Source: Mesodorylaimus sp. YZB2_4 (taxonomy: Eukaryota; Nematoda; Enoplea; Dorylaimida; Dorylaimidae). From it: a stretch of DNA of 64,000 bases. Numbering within the stretch: the stretch's first letter is position 1; the number at the start of each line of letters is the position of its first letter. The position numbers and the translations under genes are program-made. Location: positions 682,001 through 746,000 of the forward strand of contig JASANH010001440.1 in assembly GCA_030248295.1 (NCBI GenBank), in the 5' to 3' direction. This document shows, in pieces, positions 24,480 through 36,937 of the stretch. The notes under the pieces are model-generated. The model saw only the letters and a list, made by a program, of their open reading frames with translations. It was not told the DNA's origin and ran no database searches.

Positions 24480-25256
24480 GCCGGTGTCATGACGTAATGT
24501 GTCCGCCATCGCAATGTGTCCGGGCGGACACATTACGATGTCGAATGTGTCTGGGGTTATCGTAATGTGTCCGACCAAAATAGACATTGTTTCTCTCATC
24601 ATGACAGCACGATTTGCCTTTTCCAAGCTTTTTATTGGTTATGTCTATCTACTTATGCCACTACACTGTATTTACTGCAGCTTGTCTCGGGTTTCCGAAT
24701 TCATCCCTGTGTTTGATAAAGATCACACTTATAAATAATGAGCAATCAGGTCAGAACTAATTGATATACGAGTATACGCTTCTGAATAACTCATTAGTAT
24801 CAGTACTAGTTCACACTTTGCTGTAGCATATATTGCGCTCTACCACACTGTGCAAAAAAGAAAAAACTTATTCCAGCGCTCTGGTGTTACAGCATTCTTG
24901 TTTTTAAAATGTCCAACAAGCCTTTTGAATGACGAGCTCGTCAAACGGGGCGATGTATCACAACTTATAAGTACAGATATTCCATTAGTAAATAAAGTCA
25001 TTAATAAGTACTCATTCCAGGTTCAGTGCAATTTGGCTATGCCTTTGCTCTTTTATAATTCGACCTTTTGTGTGAGGCTTTTGGCGTATCCTTCAATTGA
25101 TTTCCCTAATTTAGCAAGCGGACACATTTCGATGACCCCAGACATATTACGACAGGGGGTGACCCCGTCGTAATGCGTCCGCCGGACACATTACGATGTC
25201 GAAAAGCGTCCGCCCGGACACATTACGATCCGGACACTTTTTGACGCGACACCGGC
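24480..25256. mobile_element. Fold-back element with clustered CGGACACATTACGA motifs
   Basis: Outer ends GCCGGTGTC (24480) and GACACCGGC (25248-25256) are inverted. Within about 100 bases of each end, a 13-14-base motif, CGGACACATTACGA, occurs roughly four to five times in alternating orientation, so each end can fold on itself as well as pair with the other. Between them is about 550 bases of AT-rich DNA. No coding core was seen. A clear target duplication was not found. Confidence 0.6.
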
Positions 25257-25572
25257 ACCTCCTAAAAAGCGTAAAAATGGAGTGGAACCTGGCGAAGTCA
25301 AAAAGAGAAGTTGTGAGAAGACTGGTCCGCTGAGAACAACGAGATCAAGAGATTTGGACGGAACAAGATTACGAGATTACGAAACGAATACTGTAAGCCT
25401 AAAGTTCAGACTGCCAAAACGCACATGGAAAATAAACAAAAATGGCAATTCTCAGTGGAGAAAAGTAAGGGACAAAATGGTTGCACACTTCATCAGAGAA
25501 AATAAGCAATGGGAGAAATTCTTAATATGGTTTGCAGTAATAGAAAGTTTGGGTTTTAAGATAAGAGGATAA
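25257..25572 (+). CDS. Unrecognised basic ORF beside the fold-back element
   Basis: An open frame running from the fold-back border to TAA reads PPKKRKNGVEPGEVKKR at its start, a nuclear-localisation-like basic cluster, and later a tryptophan/lysine-rich stretch. It may be an exon or remnant of a gene interrupted by the element. There is no homologue I recognise and no confirmed start. Confidence 0.2.
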
Positions 25573-26100
25573 GACAATACCAAGCGATGCAGCCTGGTTT
25601 TCGAACCATAAACTCACGCTGAAATCGGTCGTGGGTGGGTCGACAGGTTTGTCGAGGTGCTTACTGTCAGCGTGGAGAGATGGAAGCCCATCGAGTTGAC
25701 AGTCGGCTGTCGAATACCAACAGGGTTCACGGCTACACGCCATTGTCCGAGGTTGTTGATGACTAGTCCAGGGTGGCTTCGTGTGGATGTAGTAATGGAG
25801 ACGCAAAGAGGCAAGCTGCTATTGCAGCGATATTATCAGTCATGTTACTGCACACTGAATATTATCGGGATATGTACATGCGGGATAACTGCTTGTTTCA
25901 GGAAGACCCGCGGGATAGATGTCGCGTTATCGACCTACGTTGGAGTAGAGTCTTATGCGCATAGAAGCACACGCAGACATCATCAACCGTTTACTGAACG
26001 GCTCCACATACTACTAACAGCTGATCTCACTGAACCGCTCTTACACTAGCGCTGACTGAACATGCTACTGCATATAACAGCTGCGCGGTAATTTAACCCT

Positions 26101-26132
26101 TTATCCCATAATAGTAACCTATTATGGGATAA
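26101..26132. repeat. Perfect 13-base inverted repeat (hairpin)
   Basis: TTATCCCATAATA (26101-26113) and its exact complement (26120-26132) are separated by six bases. A second, imperfect palindrome lies at about 26296-26347, centred on ATGATATCAT. Their role is unknown; they may be ends or hairpins of small elements. Confidence 0.7.
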
Positions 26133-26479
26133 ACGGTGCGATGTGATGATTCAATGAGCAGAAGGAAAGGCTGGCTAGGCAAAACAGGCTTCAGCGCAAA
26201 CATAACGCCTAGCTGGATATGCGCGCGTCTAACTTATCGTGAGTAAATGCATGAAGCAGTTCGCCCAGCCCCTTTAAAAAAGGTGCATGTATTTAGGCTG
26301 CTGCTATACGCATATGCATATGATATCATATGCGTGTAGCTGCTGCCGAAAGCACTTCTGGCTGGCTCAGTTTTCGCACATCATTTTTTAGTCTCTTGTC
26401 AGTAGCTGCAAGACTGAATCAAAGACCAGCTTGGTAGGTGAGCTATGATAGGAACCTTATTCGCTCATAATTGTAACCA

Positions 26480-26930
26480 ACAGCCCGGGCGGCTGGGAGT
26501 AATCGATACGCTCCCCTGGCCGGGACGTCAACCTCTTCGGTTGATGTTCCTAGGGCAGGTATAGTCGCGAGACTTGCCTCAATTCAGTAGTCTTAGTTTT
26601 TGGCCTAGAGATTACGGTCTCGATTATTTCCTGCCGCCTAGGTGCGCTGGTTACACTGGCGTCACGAACCAGAGGGCCGTCCTACCGACGTAACCCCCTC
26701 CGGAGTGTTGGGAGAGCCCAGGTGGTAGAGGTGAATGCCGGACAGGCGTGCCATGCGTGTGGCTCGACCCTGTTCCCCGCCTAGAAAGAGGTACGCCCAT
26801 CTAGGGTGGCCCCCACACGTTAAGGTCGATTCGGGAACCCGTATGTGGGTCGGCTATGGCGAGCGTTTGGTGCGCCTCATTGCCAACCTCCACATGCATG
26901 GTGGTACAGCTGCCCATGAGTAAAAACTCG
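26480..26930. repeat. GC-rich island, possibly the 5' region of a retroelement
   Basis: A 450-base block is markedly GC-rich compared with its surroundings. It contains a 45-base segment (26534-26579) that recurs at 27353-27397 and in degraded form at about 27456-27483. I could not match it to rRNA, tRNA or a named transposon. A LINE 5' untranslated region is one possibility, by analogy only. Confidence 0.35.
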
Positions 26931-27352
26931 ATGCCTCAGAAGGGGAACTGGATGCTTGAGAGGCAATGATGACCAGACGCGCTGCTATGCAAAGCCCGCT
27001 CGCCACACAGAGATTCATGATCAGCATTAAAGTGGCTCCCTCTTTCAGGTTTAATTCGAGAACGAGCAAGCCAGTTAGGCTTACTGAATTCAAGAATTCG
27101 GTTGGGCACAGGCATTTGTTGCATAGTGGAAAAGATGGTTGAGAACAGAAGACGACGAGACTGACGAAAATGAGCGGAACGAGTATGGATTAATCGTCAG
27201 TGTCACGTCATCGCTAGCGAACATTGGTATTATGACCGAGGTCAGTGCGGTCACGGGTGGCATGCGTACAAGCACTAGGTCCTGCGCCTTGTAGCGTGAC
27301 GGCGGGAACACCTAGCGCTGATAAAGCACTACCACTGGAGTGCTGATAAACC

Positions 27353-27397
27353 ACTTCGGTTGATGTTTCTAGGGCAGGTATTGTCGCGAGACTTGCC
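27353..27397 (+). repeat. Second copy of the 45-base CTTCGGTTGATG...GACTTGCCT repeat
   Basis: Differs from 26534-26579 at only a few positions. Both copies contain GGGCAGGTAT.GTCGCGAGACTTGCCT, whose ends can pair as a short stem. Confidence 0.65.
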
Positions 27398-27629
27398 TGT
27401 CTACCGCGCCAGCGCAGGTTACATAATGTAGCGGGTGTAAAACGATGATGTTTCAGCCTTAGGCATATTCGCAAGACTTACCTGCTCCAGTCGGATTTTT
27501 TGTCCCGCTGATTTCGATTGGCCACCTCCCTTCCACGCCTGCCAGGCTTGGCTGCACAACTAATATATTTCTCGCTCTCATGCTTCAAATTGATAATGTG
27601 TGTCAGTACGGTGCATAGTTATGATGAGC

Positions 27630-28080
27630 AAATCCCAGTTTTTCTCCCAGATTGGTATGATCCCACTTCAGGCGCTGGTTAGTTCTTCTGTGTCTTGGAG
27701 TGGTCTGATGGAGTAATAGCGAGTAAACAGAGGCAGGCTGGTGGGCGTGGTGCCAAATACGTCATCCCCATTCATTTCTTGAAGCGAATCGGCCAAGTCA
27801 GCAGATATATCAACGGTGTCATTGTTTCAGCATCGTCTATGACATCCGATCGACCACAGTTATTATGAGACACATTAACTGAGTGTGGTGAACTGCGAAA
27901 ACATTTGCAGCACTAAACTCGGTTTATCTGAGCCAAAAACGGGAGAAGCCAAAAGATAAAGAATTATGAGTCATCCAACGAGCCAGCTTCTGATCATCGT
28001 TTGTACCTGGTTGTAGTTCGATAAATTACCAATATTGAATCATCCTTTGATAATTTAAATTAATTACTATTAGTAAGTTT
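27630..28080. repeat. Old dispersed repeat, copy upstream of the DEG/ENaC gene
   Basis: Shares a run of colinear blocks with 30075-30500 in the first intron of the channel gene. Shared blocks include a GGTTAGTTCT start, AGGCTGGTG.GGGCGTG, ACGTCATCCC, CTCATTTCTTG-like, GCAGCACTAA and ATCATCGTTTG. The copies are well diverged. No function or family assigned. Confidence 0.5.
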
Positions 28081-28416
28081 ATACCTGACGGACTAAGGAG
28101 AGGCTTTTTTGGCAAATACTAAACACTTTCTTCATTTTACCGACTCGATGACAGATATAGGGCAGTACGATAGTTTTGTGCCGTTCGTCACGTTTCGAAC
28201 TGTCCTTGGCATATTGTCCTAACTAGCGGAGCCGTCCCTCGGCAGGTCTAAAAGCTGACTACACTACATGTATTTGGGCGTGACCGTCATTTTTGTCGCC
28301 TAGCACCGCCGTGCCTATCGTCCAGGCGCACTTATTGCCAAGAATATGTCTGCCACCAGATCTCTGGTCCGTTACATACAAGGCACTAATTGGTTACTGA
28401 CAGATATTGTACCTAC

Positions 28417-31400
28417 ATGCTCATCGAGTCCATGGGCTGGTTAGACAATCTTGAATCTGACCTGCAAGCTGGGGCAGCCAAGACAGAAGAGCCCGTTGCA
28501 AAGCGCACCAAACATTTTGATACGGCCGATACAGACCGAGAAGCAGTCTCCATCGCTTTGGAGCCAGTGCCATCGACAAGCCGTGATCGAGTGTCATTGA
28601 AACTGTCGCATCCTACGAACCAGACTTCGCGTGCGATTACATACGACCAAGCGCCGTCCAGTAGCCACCATATGCCACATTATAGCTCCAGTCTCAGTCT
28701 GGAAGATGAAAACGATAGCGGCATATCAGACCCGATCGATGGAGCTATAGATTTATTCGTGGAACGGGTAACTATTGCTGGCGTAGAAGACACGCACAAG
28801 GCATCGACAACGCACGAAAAATGGATGTGGTATATTGGAATAGTACTGGCTTTAGTTGGAATGATCTACACTTCTACCAAAACGGCTTTGAAATACAGTG
28901 AGCCAGAAACTGTCTATGATCGTTATCCGATCGCCTTCTTTCACCCACCTTTTCCTAATATTACTGTCTGCGCTCCATCCAGTATTAACACCAGCATATT
29001 GCTCGATTTGCTTGTCGTGCCGAACAAGACAGTGAATATGATTAAAAGGAATAAGTTGCGTATCGATCAGTTAATCGATACGATATTGAATTTTTGGCGG
29101 TATGACCGTTACGCCCGCCTAATCACTGATAAACTGATTTATCGAGCATTTTTGGATATCATGGATGCCAGTGCAAAAAACATGAAATTGGGGTGGACTG
29201 AAATGCTGTTGGCTACATATCCGCCTTGCAACGAGATATTAATGAACTGCTCCTTTTATGGGCAACCATTCAATTGCTGCGAGGCAGCTGAATTTTTATT
29301 CACAGAGAACACAATTTGCTATCAAATTAATGTAAGTCAGTTTTCTTCAAAATTATTCTTGGTGGTTTTTCTAACACAGAAATTTTTGAACAATTGCAGT
29401 AACTTTTTACATAGTCGAACCTACAGTATCTGAAAAAATTTCACTACTTTGCAACCGGCTCTCCATTAAAATAGGGAGGATAGCCTAATTTTTACAAAGT
29501 AACTTCTACTTCTGCCAAAATCTAAAATAACCATGAGCACTCTACTAGTCAAAGTATTCACTCGCCACTAGCATCACCGCTCCACTAAACACTGGGCCTA
29601 CTAAAAAATAGTCTTATGACTAACCAATTGTCCTCCCATTGCCATGCCCGAATAACATAAAAACTTCCATCAACTACAAAACAAAGGCATAGATAGCGCC
29701 TTCAGTACATGACATATTTATATACTTGCCACAAGTATAATACAAATAAAATATTTGTCTGAGCTTTCTAAGTTCCTCCCAAGATAATTTTTAAGCTGAC
29801 TACAGTATGTATATGCCCTGTCAGAAATTCCGCAGAACTTGGAATATCTGAGAACTGCAGTAAATTAACTTACTACATGGGCCATTCATAAAGGACGTCC
29901 GCCAGAAAGTGCGTTTCTTGACTACTTCCTCCTCCTCCATTCGTAAAATTGGACGCCCACTTTAGCAGACCCTCTCTCTCAGCAAATTTTCACGCAGACA
30001 AATTCACTCTTCAATCACTCGATGGGAAACGATGGGTACCTGATCCGATAAACACACTACATATAATTGAAAAATCCCAGGTTTTCCCCCAAACCAGTGC
30101 CTTTACAGTAGTTGCAGGTTAGTTCTCGGTGCCCTTTGGGCCTCAGTGACAGTAGCAGCGAGGAAAAAGGAGAGGCTGGTGAGGGCGTGTTGCAAAAGAC
30201 GTCATCCCATTTCGACGTCAACTCATTTCTTGGATGAGATTGGCCAGATAAAAAAAAGGAACGAGATCTAGACCTACTGTAAGTTGGATCGGTCGAATCT
30301 GGCATTGCATCATTTTCCCTGACATCCCAATGATGCACCAATAAAAGACATACTAATTGAGCGGCAAAACCTGTGGCAGCACTAAGGTCGCCTGCCTCGG
30401 TAAGATCAATATCAAATCATCGTTTGGTGATTTCAATCTTGCAAATTTTATATCAAATATTTGCTATTGATAACTCTGCTATTTCTGCGAGATATCTTTC
30501 CCCTATTGTGAAAAGTGAGCAGCCACTTGGAGTTCCTACCCCTCCCATCTACTTCCGTCCATTTGCCCCCCCCCCCCTTTGGTAGCCTGGAATTCCTTCA
30601 TGCCTAATGTCAGATTTCTCCACGCAAATTTGCTGGAACTTTACGGGAAGACATTAATTTGCGAGCCTGGGTCTTTTATAAGGATTTACAGTACAAGACG
30701 GGAAATGGGGACAGTGCATCTTTTGTCCCACCTGCTAGTCGGAAGATCATTTCTCTTTCAGGTGAACCGTGTAGCTAGGTTAAGGCGCCATGTCGCTCTG
30801 AGTGGTGGTGAAGCCAATGATCCTATCAAATCAGAAACTACTGGCTTACTGGTCAACATAAGTTTCGATTGGCGCTTGGCTAACTACCTTCAAGAAGTTG
30901 CCATAGACGGGTTCACAGTGGCAGTAGGTCGCATCACCCCACCGACCCTTTCACTCATTCCGTCAGGAGCGGACGCTCTAGTGGTGATGGAAGGGTCGAA
31001 AGTCGAGGAGCTTACACATTGTTATGCAAAGGATATCATTCCAAAACTTGATTTCTTTCCGTATTATGACACGTATGGGGAGCTGATATTTTATGACTCA
31101 ACTTGGCTTCGATTGGCAGTTCGTTTTTTCGGTTGCGATTTACCTTTGCTCACACATTACCCGACTTATGCACCGCCTTGCTCACCATCGAAATTTTATT
31201 TCCTAAGGGATAATTATGATGCAATTACGGACATTCAGATCAGCAAGAGAAAAAAGATTTTCAAGGAATCTGAAATGGTAAGTTTTCTTTGACATCTTTG
31301 GGCGGCTCACTCGTTGCGGTTTTGATTACTGTCTTACTGTTACGATTAGTGTTCATGTTTATAATTCACCATCACCAAGCTCAGGCATGCGCACTCGAAG

Positions 31401-33407
31401 GTGAAGGGGCACAACAGAGGCAAGAAATATTTCCATACCGCGAGTCGAACACTCGATCGCAGCTGAGCAGCTGGCGTGAAAGGCAGACGCCTAACTCGCC
31501 AGGCCACGAGCACAGTGGGTTGGGCGCTTTCCAGATGCTTGCTATTAGATCTCTTGCCTACCTCGGGCTGCCTTTGCACTTTATCCCACACGAGTTGGGA
31601 GCGGCGAACACAATCAAAGGACGGACTTGGTCGCTATGAATTTTGTGCTCTGATCGTCTCTTCTAGTGTGCGGGCTGGAGGGATTCATATTGTAGAAGAC
31701 TGGCGGACCTGGCTGCCCCTAAAGCTTTCTGGCGCGGTGGAACTGCTGTTTTAAGGCAGTCTGTCCAGCAACAATATACGGGTGTTTGACCAGTGAATCG
31801 GAACTGCTTGGAATTGCTGATGTATTAGAACAAAGCTGGGTGTGTATGTTAGCCACGCATGTAGCTTTCTTGAACAAAGACATGCAAGGCTATTCAACTA
31901 TGTATGTGAATAAATCTTGATATCCCGCGTAGAAAAGTTCAACTTGCAAGACTTGAACTCAGACTTGCAAGATTTCGTGGCAAGTCTGTTGAGAATAGCT
32001 GCAAGAATTCTTGTGAGACATGACAAGAACACACGAATTCTTGCAAGAATGAAAAAGAATTCCTACAAGAGTTGACATTTGAATACTTGAATACGAATAT
32101 TTGAATAATCCGTTCATACCGCCACGACCGTAATCTGCTTTAGTTTATGCGCTTCACGGACGACTTTTAAAAAGGCTTAGAGTCTAACAGCACAAGGAAA
32201 CATCGCCAACCGTTAACCCTTCCCGGTCGAACTTTACAAAAGCAAAAAGGATGAAAAAGTGTTCATGAGCGAAAATAAAAGAGCCAGAACGAATGCTGTG
32301 TGTGCTTGTTATCGATTATAAGAATTCTAAGGGTCTGAGAAGTGGAGCTGCAAATATTTCCCTGGCTCTTGTCAACTCTTGTAAGAATTCTTTTTCATTA
32401 TTGTAAGAGTTCGCGTGTTCTTGTCATGTCTTACAAAAATTCTTGCAGGTATTTCTTGCAGCTATTCTCAACAGACTTGCCACGAAATCTTGCAAGTCTT
32501 GCCAGAACTTTTCGACGTGGGATGCGTGCCTTTGTGGTGGAATAAGCCTGGGATGTATTTACCTGGATTTGTCAGTGCCCAACATTCCATCACTGCCCAA
32601 TTCCAGTACGGCAAGCCTTCTGCATCACATTATCATTAATCACATACTGTAGCTCATTGACCGGCTTCGATTGATCTTCTATGGCTTGCCGTACTGACGG
32701 AATCAGGTCACGCGAAGGGAACGCGGAACGGACTCACAATCCTGCGAATGGGCAGTGATGGAATGTTGGACGCCGGCAACTCCGGGTAAACACAGCACAG
32801 GTTTGTTCTGTACCACAAAGGCACGCATGGGTACATTGAAATCCCTCTTGAGTAGTATTGCCGGTGATTCCTTGAGCATGAAATCCTATGCGATCCTATC
32901 TTTCAGTACTACCAGAACGCAGCAATCTGGCGTTCAGCCAAACCGGTATGCAATCGATGGGAGTACCGAATCGTATCGGCGAGTTATAGTTACATTTTCG
33001 AGAGAGTTCAAGAAAGAGATCGAGCAATTCACATTAACAAAACGCGGGCTTGGTCTGTCATTAGATTTTTCTTTCCAACTTCCTCCTATCTATCACGCCG
33101 AGAACGCAGTGCAAACATACCTTATATGGCGGTCTGTGATGTTGGTGGCATTCTTGGAGTGTATTTGGGAATATCCATGATATCGTTGGTCCAATTGGTA
33201 ACGTACGGCTCTTTGATTCTCATTGCAGCGTATGCCCGGTGGAAGGAAGCTCGGTTGGACGAAACTGTAGGGCCGCGTGAAATGAGGGCATTGGCCCTGG
33301 TCCAAAGATGGGTTCGCGGTTCGACCCAAACACAGCACAAAAATTCCGAAGTCGAACCCAACCAAAAACCCAACCCATTCCCTAGTGAGCCCAAACCGAA
33401 TTCATAA
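28417..33407 (+). CDS. DEG/ENaC family sodium channel subunit (complete, 643 aa)
   Basis: Amiloride-sensitive-type cation channel subunit of the plasma membrane; trimers gate Na+ in mechanosensation, acid or peptide sensing. Exons 28417-29331, 30762-31277 and 32907-33407 are all joined in phase 0 (644 codons with stop). There is a long cytosolic N-terminus (residues 1-135), TM1 at about 136-156, then the family marker FPNITVCAPSS. Next come a cysteine-bearing extracellular domain (CNEILMNCSFYG, NCCEAAEFLF, ENTICYQIN) and the pre-TM2 segment. TM2 begins at about residue 553 with CDVGGILGVYLGISMISLVQ, the conserved GG..G...G.S selectivity region. The start is the first in-frame ATG; an upstream TTACTGACAG could be an acceptor for another 5' exon. 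The Pro/Asn/Lys-rich end after the tail helix looks like read-through into repeat-like sequence. Confidence 0.9.
30075..30500. repeat. Old dispersed repeat, copy in DEG/ENaC intron 1
   Basis: Partner of the block at 27630-28080, in the same orientation and strongly diverged. It lies in the 1.4 kb first intron. A C-rich tract follows at about 30550. Confidence 0.5.
31347..31515 (-). repeat. tRNA-derived SINE, older copy
   Basis: In the second intron of the DEG/ENaC gene. The minus strand reads GTGGCCTGGCGAGTTAGGCG (A-box region) and GTGTTCGACTCGC (B box). The body shares CGAGTGCGC and GAGCTTGG-type blocks with the SINE at 49161-49341. It is more degraded than that copy. Confidence 0.65.
31922..32523. 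mobile_element. MITE in DEG/ENaC intron 2 (602 bp)
   Basis: Inverted arms of about 160 bases start ATCCC(G/A)CGT(A/C)GAAAAGTT. They contain the shared stretch GATTTCGTGGCAAGTCTGTT and several CAAGAATTCTTG-like units. The left arm runs from 31922 and the right arm ends at 32523. There is no coding capacity, and the target duplication is unclear. Confidence 0.7.
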
Positions 33408-35411
33408 AAACCCATATTTTTTGAAAAAATTGAGTAAAACCCCCAAAAAACTTTTATTTAGTGAAGTAAATTATCAATATGACGCAAATTTCTGGGAAAA
33501 TGCTATCATTCTTTGCTGCACGACCTGAAGGACAGCAGTCTTGGCGTAGTGGCTTTACTTGAATGTCTTTCCTGCGAGAGAAGTTGGGAGGTTAGTGGAA
33601 GAGTCTCTCCTGGCCTCCCCTGGCCACCAGATAGCGCATTTTTACAGCGCACATAACTCTCAAAGTTGACCTTACGATAATCACATTTTTAACAGTTTAT
33701 TGAGTCCTGAACCACTCGCATCTTCATCTACCTTGGATTCGTGGATTCAAGATCGTTTCAAGATCTGCGAGGATACCAGAAGCAACTTATCTAACAGGTG
33801 ATAAAGTGGCATGAGCTAATCTGACTGCACCAACGAGTTCGGTTATTGGACTCCTGAAAAACAGCCTGAGATCTGAGAAGTATCTTGCTCACATCTCAAC
33901 TCGATTCCCCTTTCGAGCTGCAAGTTTCAAATAACATGACCTCAGCTGGGGGTTCCTTTTCACCAGGGCACAATAAATCTTACAAGCCCTGCTCCCCGAA
34001 CAAGGAGATGTTGGTCTCCCGTCATCGTATTCACCCGCCAATAGAGCAGCAGTGGGTCACGTCAGTTCAGGCGCGTACGCAAGATTTTGAGGTCGTAAGG
34101 AACCGCCAAAACAATTTGCATTACTGCTATAACTTGGAGTTCAAGAGTGAGCGCCAGTCACTGGAGTGGGGGGTGGGGTGTGGGGGCCAGAGGCAAAAGT
34201 TCTGCAAAATTGGTCTCTCGAAGACATAATTTCTCACTGGTCTATGAATAAATTTGCAGGACATACATGTTTCACGCCAAGAAATCACTCTCTAAACCCA
34301 GCCAAGACCTCAAGCCGATCCCTGCCAAAAGGCAAGAGGTACCTTCAAGGATTCTGACTGAACAAATTTTCAAATTTTTAAAATTAGAACCTGAATGACC
34401 TGATCTCTGACTGCGAGTCGGCAAGAGATCAAGTCAGAGCTCGATGTCATCTGCGGACAGACAATGTCTCAGTTCCGTCATATTTAGACTAATGTCGAAT
34501 CACACTAGCTTGGGGCACTGGGTACATTTTTGAAGAACCAGGATCTGTAGATTTAAAACCAACAGACATTATGTCGCAGTGGCTTCAAAATGTGCTGATC
34601 AACCACATACTCACGCTGGCGAATAAGGCATCCCAAGTGGAGGAGGGTTTTTTGGGTTGAGTTCGAGAAAAATCATCCTCCACAACCCATAACCACCCTG
34701 CCTAATAACCCAACCCAAAAGCCCAAAAAAATGGTTTGGGTCAGGTATTGGGAACCAATGTCGGACCAGGGCATCGGCTGTGATATAGCGTTTTATTTAT
34801 CTGAATTGGTCTTAGCAACATATCGTACTGTGCATATACGCATATGTATATCCAACGTATACATTCTATTGCACGTGTCCGTGACAAATGCCTCTAACAC
34901 TTTACCTCAATTTCAGTCGAAAGAGTAGTGCCACTCACTAACAAGTATAAAAGCACTTGAAACAGAATAAATGACTTCAATTAATTAACTTGTGCATCAA
35001 AAAACTTTTTAGCTGTGGGCTTGCGCTGCTGCTGTTCTGTGCAAAGTTTATAGTTCGATACAGGGCCCGATCACAGAAGGGCAGGTTCAAAGCCTGCTCG
35101 AGACCAATGCTTTCGAGTTTGGTAGTACTTTAGTTTATCTGTGAGAATGGCCCTTCCAGGATAGCGACCTGAGCAAACGCACCTTAGACCTGGCAAATGG
35201 TGCAAATGGAGATAAAGACGCCACATTGCTTCGAAAAAACACCAGATTCGGTCCCAATCTACAAAAGCAAGGGCTATGTCAGCGATTGCGCAAACTGCCG
35301 CATCCTGAGCCAGGATGAAAATCTTTGAGCGTGTTCTTAACTTCCACATCCGCAGTGTAGCATATCTTGAAGGTGGATTCGTGAAAGAAACGAAACCACA
35401 GATGCTACAGC
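33408..35411. other. Intergenic region after the DEG/ENaC gene
   Basis: No gene recognised. Blocks of CCCAACCC/GGGTTGGG-type sequence near 33290-33420 and 34650-34740 face each other in inverted fashion, suggesting ends of a degraded element. The evidence is weak. Confidence 0.3.
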
Positions 35412-35633
35412 TTGGACGTGGCTAGCCTGCTGATGGAAAGCCATTTTAAGGAAAGAAAGACTGCACATGGCATTCAGTTTCACAGTAGGTGCCCTCCAAG
35501 GATCAGGGGTTCCCCGCTGCTCGTCATTATATTCATCGACAATGTCACAGCTGATATAGCTAAAGCACCCTCCTTGCTCCTGCTCTTGGCCGACAATGTG
35601 ATGCTCACCCAGATAGTGAATGATTTTTTTTAG
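35412..35633 (+). pseudogene. Non-LTR retrotransposon reverse transcriptase fragment
   Basis: An open stretch of 73 codons reads GSPLLVIIFIDNVTADI followed by LLLLADNVMLTQIVND. This matches the LINE motif order: GxPQGSVLGPLLF-like block, then IND, then the [FY]ADD catalytic box. The box is changed to ADN and the PQGS motif is altered, so the copy is dead. Flanking stops prevent extension. Confidence 0.55.
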
Positions 35634-35639
35634 AATTCC

Positions 35640-36937
35640 GTATTCTAAGCGTCTTACAGTCGTCAAACAAGTGAGTGCAAGACGATCATCCTGAATCGTC
35701 CTCCATGAAGTACTTCTAGAAGAGCACAAACTGGATAGTCAAGATTTTTCTAGCAATAGATGATTCGCTGTGTGGGGTACATATTCGATTTCGAAAAAAC
35801 ATTGGTCTGATACGTGGCACAACGAGCGCATTCTCTGGAGTCTTGGTTGCTAACAGCCAGGTGGGTGGCAGATTTGCTGAAGTAACTTCATGGCTTTCCA
35901 TGTGGCTATAACTTTAAGAAGCATACTCTGACTTTGGCATCTGTTGCGCCTTTACCAATTTCAGCTCCCCCATGGCTCGAGACGCACCTACCTACAGCAG
36001 AAAACTTACGCAGAAGCATCACTATCGGGTCATGTCGTTGTGTTCGTTCTGAAAAGGCTGCTAACAAGTCAATGCTTGCGATTCCAAAATTAAAAAATAC
36101 AACATCGAAGCTATGTATGACAAAAGAATAAAATCTCCTCTCGCATTTTCTTTTTGTTCCTCTCTATCAACTCTATTTTTCATCCATATTGTCATTCTTT
36201 GCATATTTTTTCATCTTTATTTCCTAACTCACGGCTGCAGCAAACGTTTTTGTCCGGTTTCGACTTTTGGCATTGGGATGTCGAGAGCATGGCATGTTTA
36301 TCAATTTTTCGAAAGATACGGAGGATACGCGCGACAAAACTTTAATGGACACAAGCACATTTTGCCGATGCAGGTAATTCCGTGCGGCGTCTTGAGACTA
36401 TTCGTAGGCATTCCAGCCGTAGGCGTGCAGACAAGAATGAAGAAGCGATTGGATGGTTCAAAGGCGCCAAGACAGACCCACGTGGCATCCATCTTCCCAC
36501 CCGATGCCTCACGGTTTCCTTTGGTTTTAAACTGCATAAACAAGCCCTAATGTATGCGACAGCTTTATGACACCCATTACGCACGAACATTTTGGCACGT
36601 GGCCACTCGAAAAACTGGTGGCTGAAGAAAAGTTAGCGAAGGATATTTTCTCGTCGACCAGACTCGTACTGGAAGTTTTGTCTCGTTTCTTCCGGTTTTC
36701 TGTCGAGGTTAGCAACGTCGTGAACAAAAAGCGTATTTGTCTGTTCTACATTCTAGTTTTATTGCACTTTAATAAGTCCAAGGCGGACTGGAGATAAGGC
36801 TACTAAGAAAAAGCCCTTATCACTTGGCACTGAGACCAGCTATCGACGGTCGAAGTTCATTGGTAAAGATTGATTAGTTCCCGACTTGACATTTGAGAAT
36901 TGTAATTGACAAGCCTGCATTCATTGACGATTTTGTA
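35640..36937. other. Spacer before the M1 peptidase gene
   Basis: Overlapping open frames at 36113-36797 have no recognisable domains and compete with antisense frames; I do not call any of them. Some may be remnants of the retroelement upstream. Confidence 0.35.

Noticed and set aside
31289-31639. 116-codon frame in the DEG/ENaC intron
   Set aside because: Overlaps the SINE and lies after a good GTAAGT donor; removal joins two conserved channel exons.
35080-35101. B-box-like GGTTCAAAGCC near 35091
   Set aside because: No matching A box at proper distance and no cloverleaf; not called a tRNA or SINE.
36113-36570. Overlapping sense and antisense frames of 60-145 codons
   Set aside because: No domain, no consistent splice sites, frames compete with each other.
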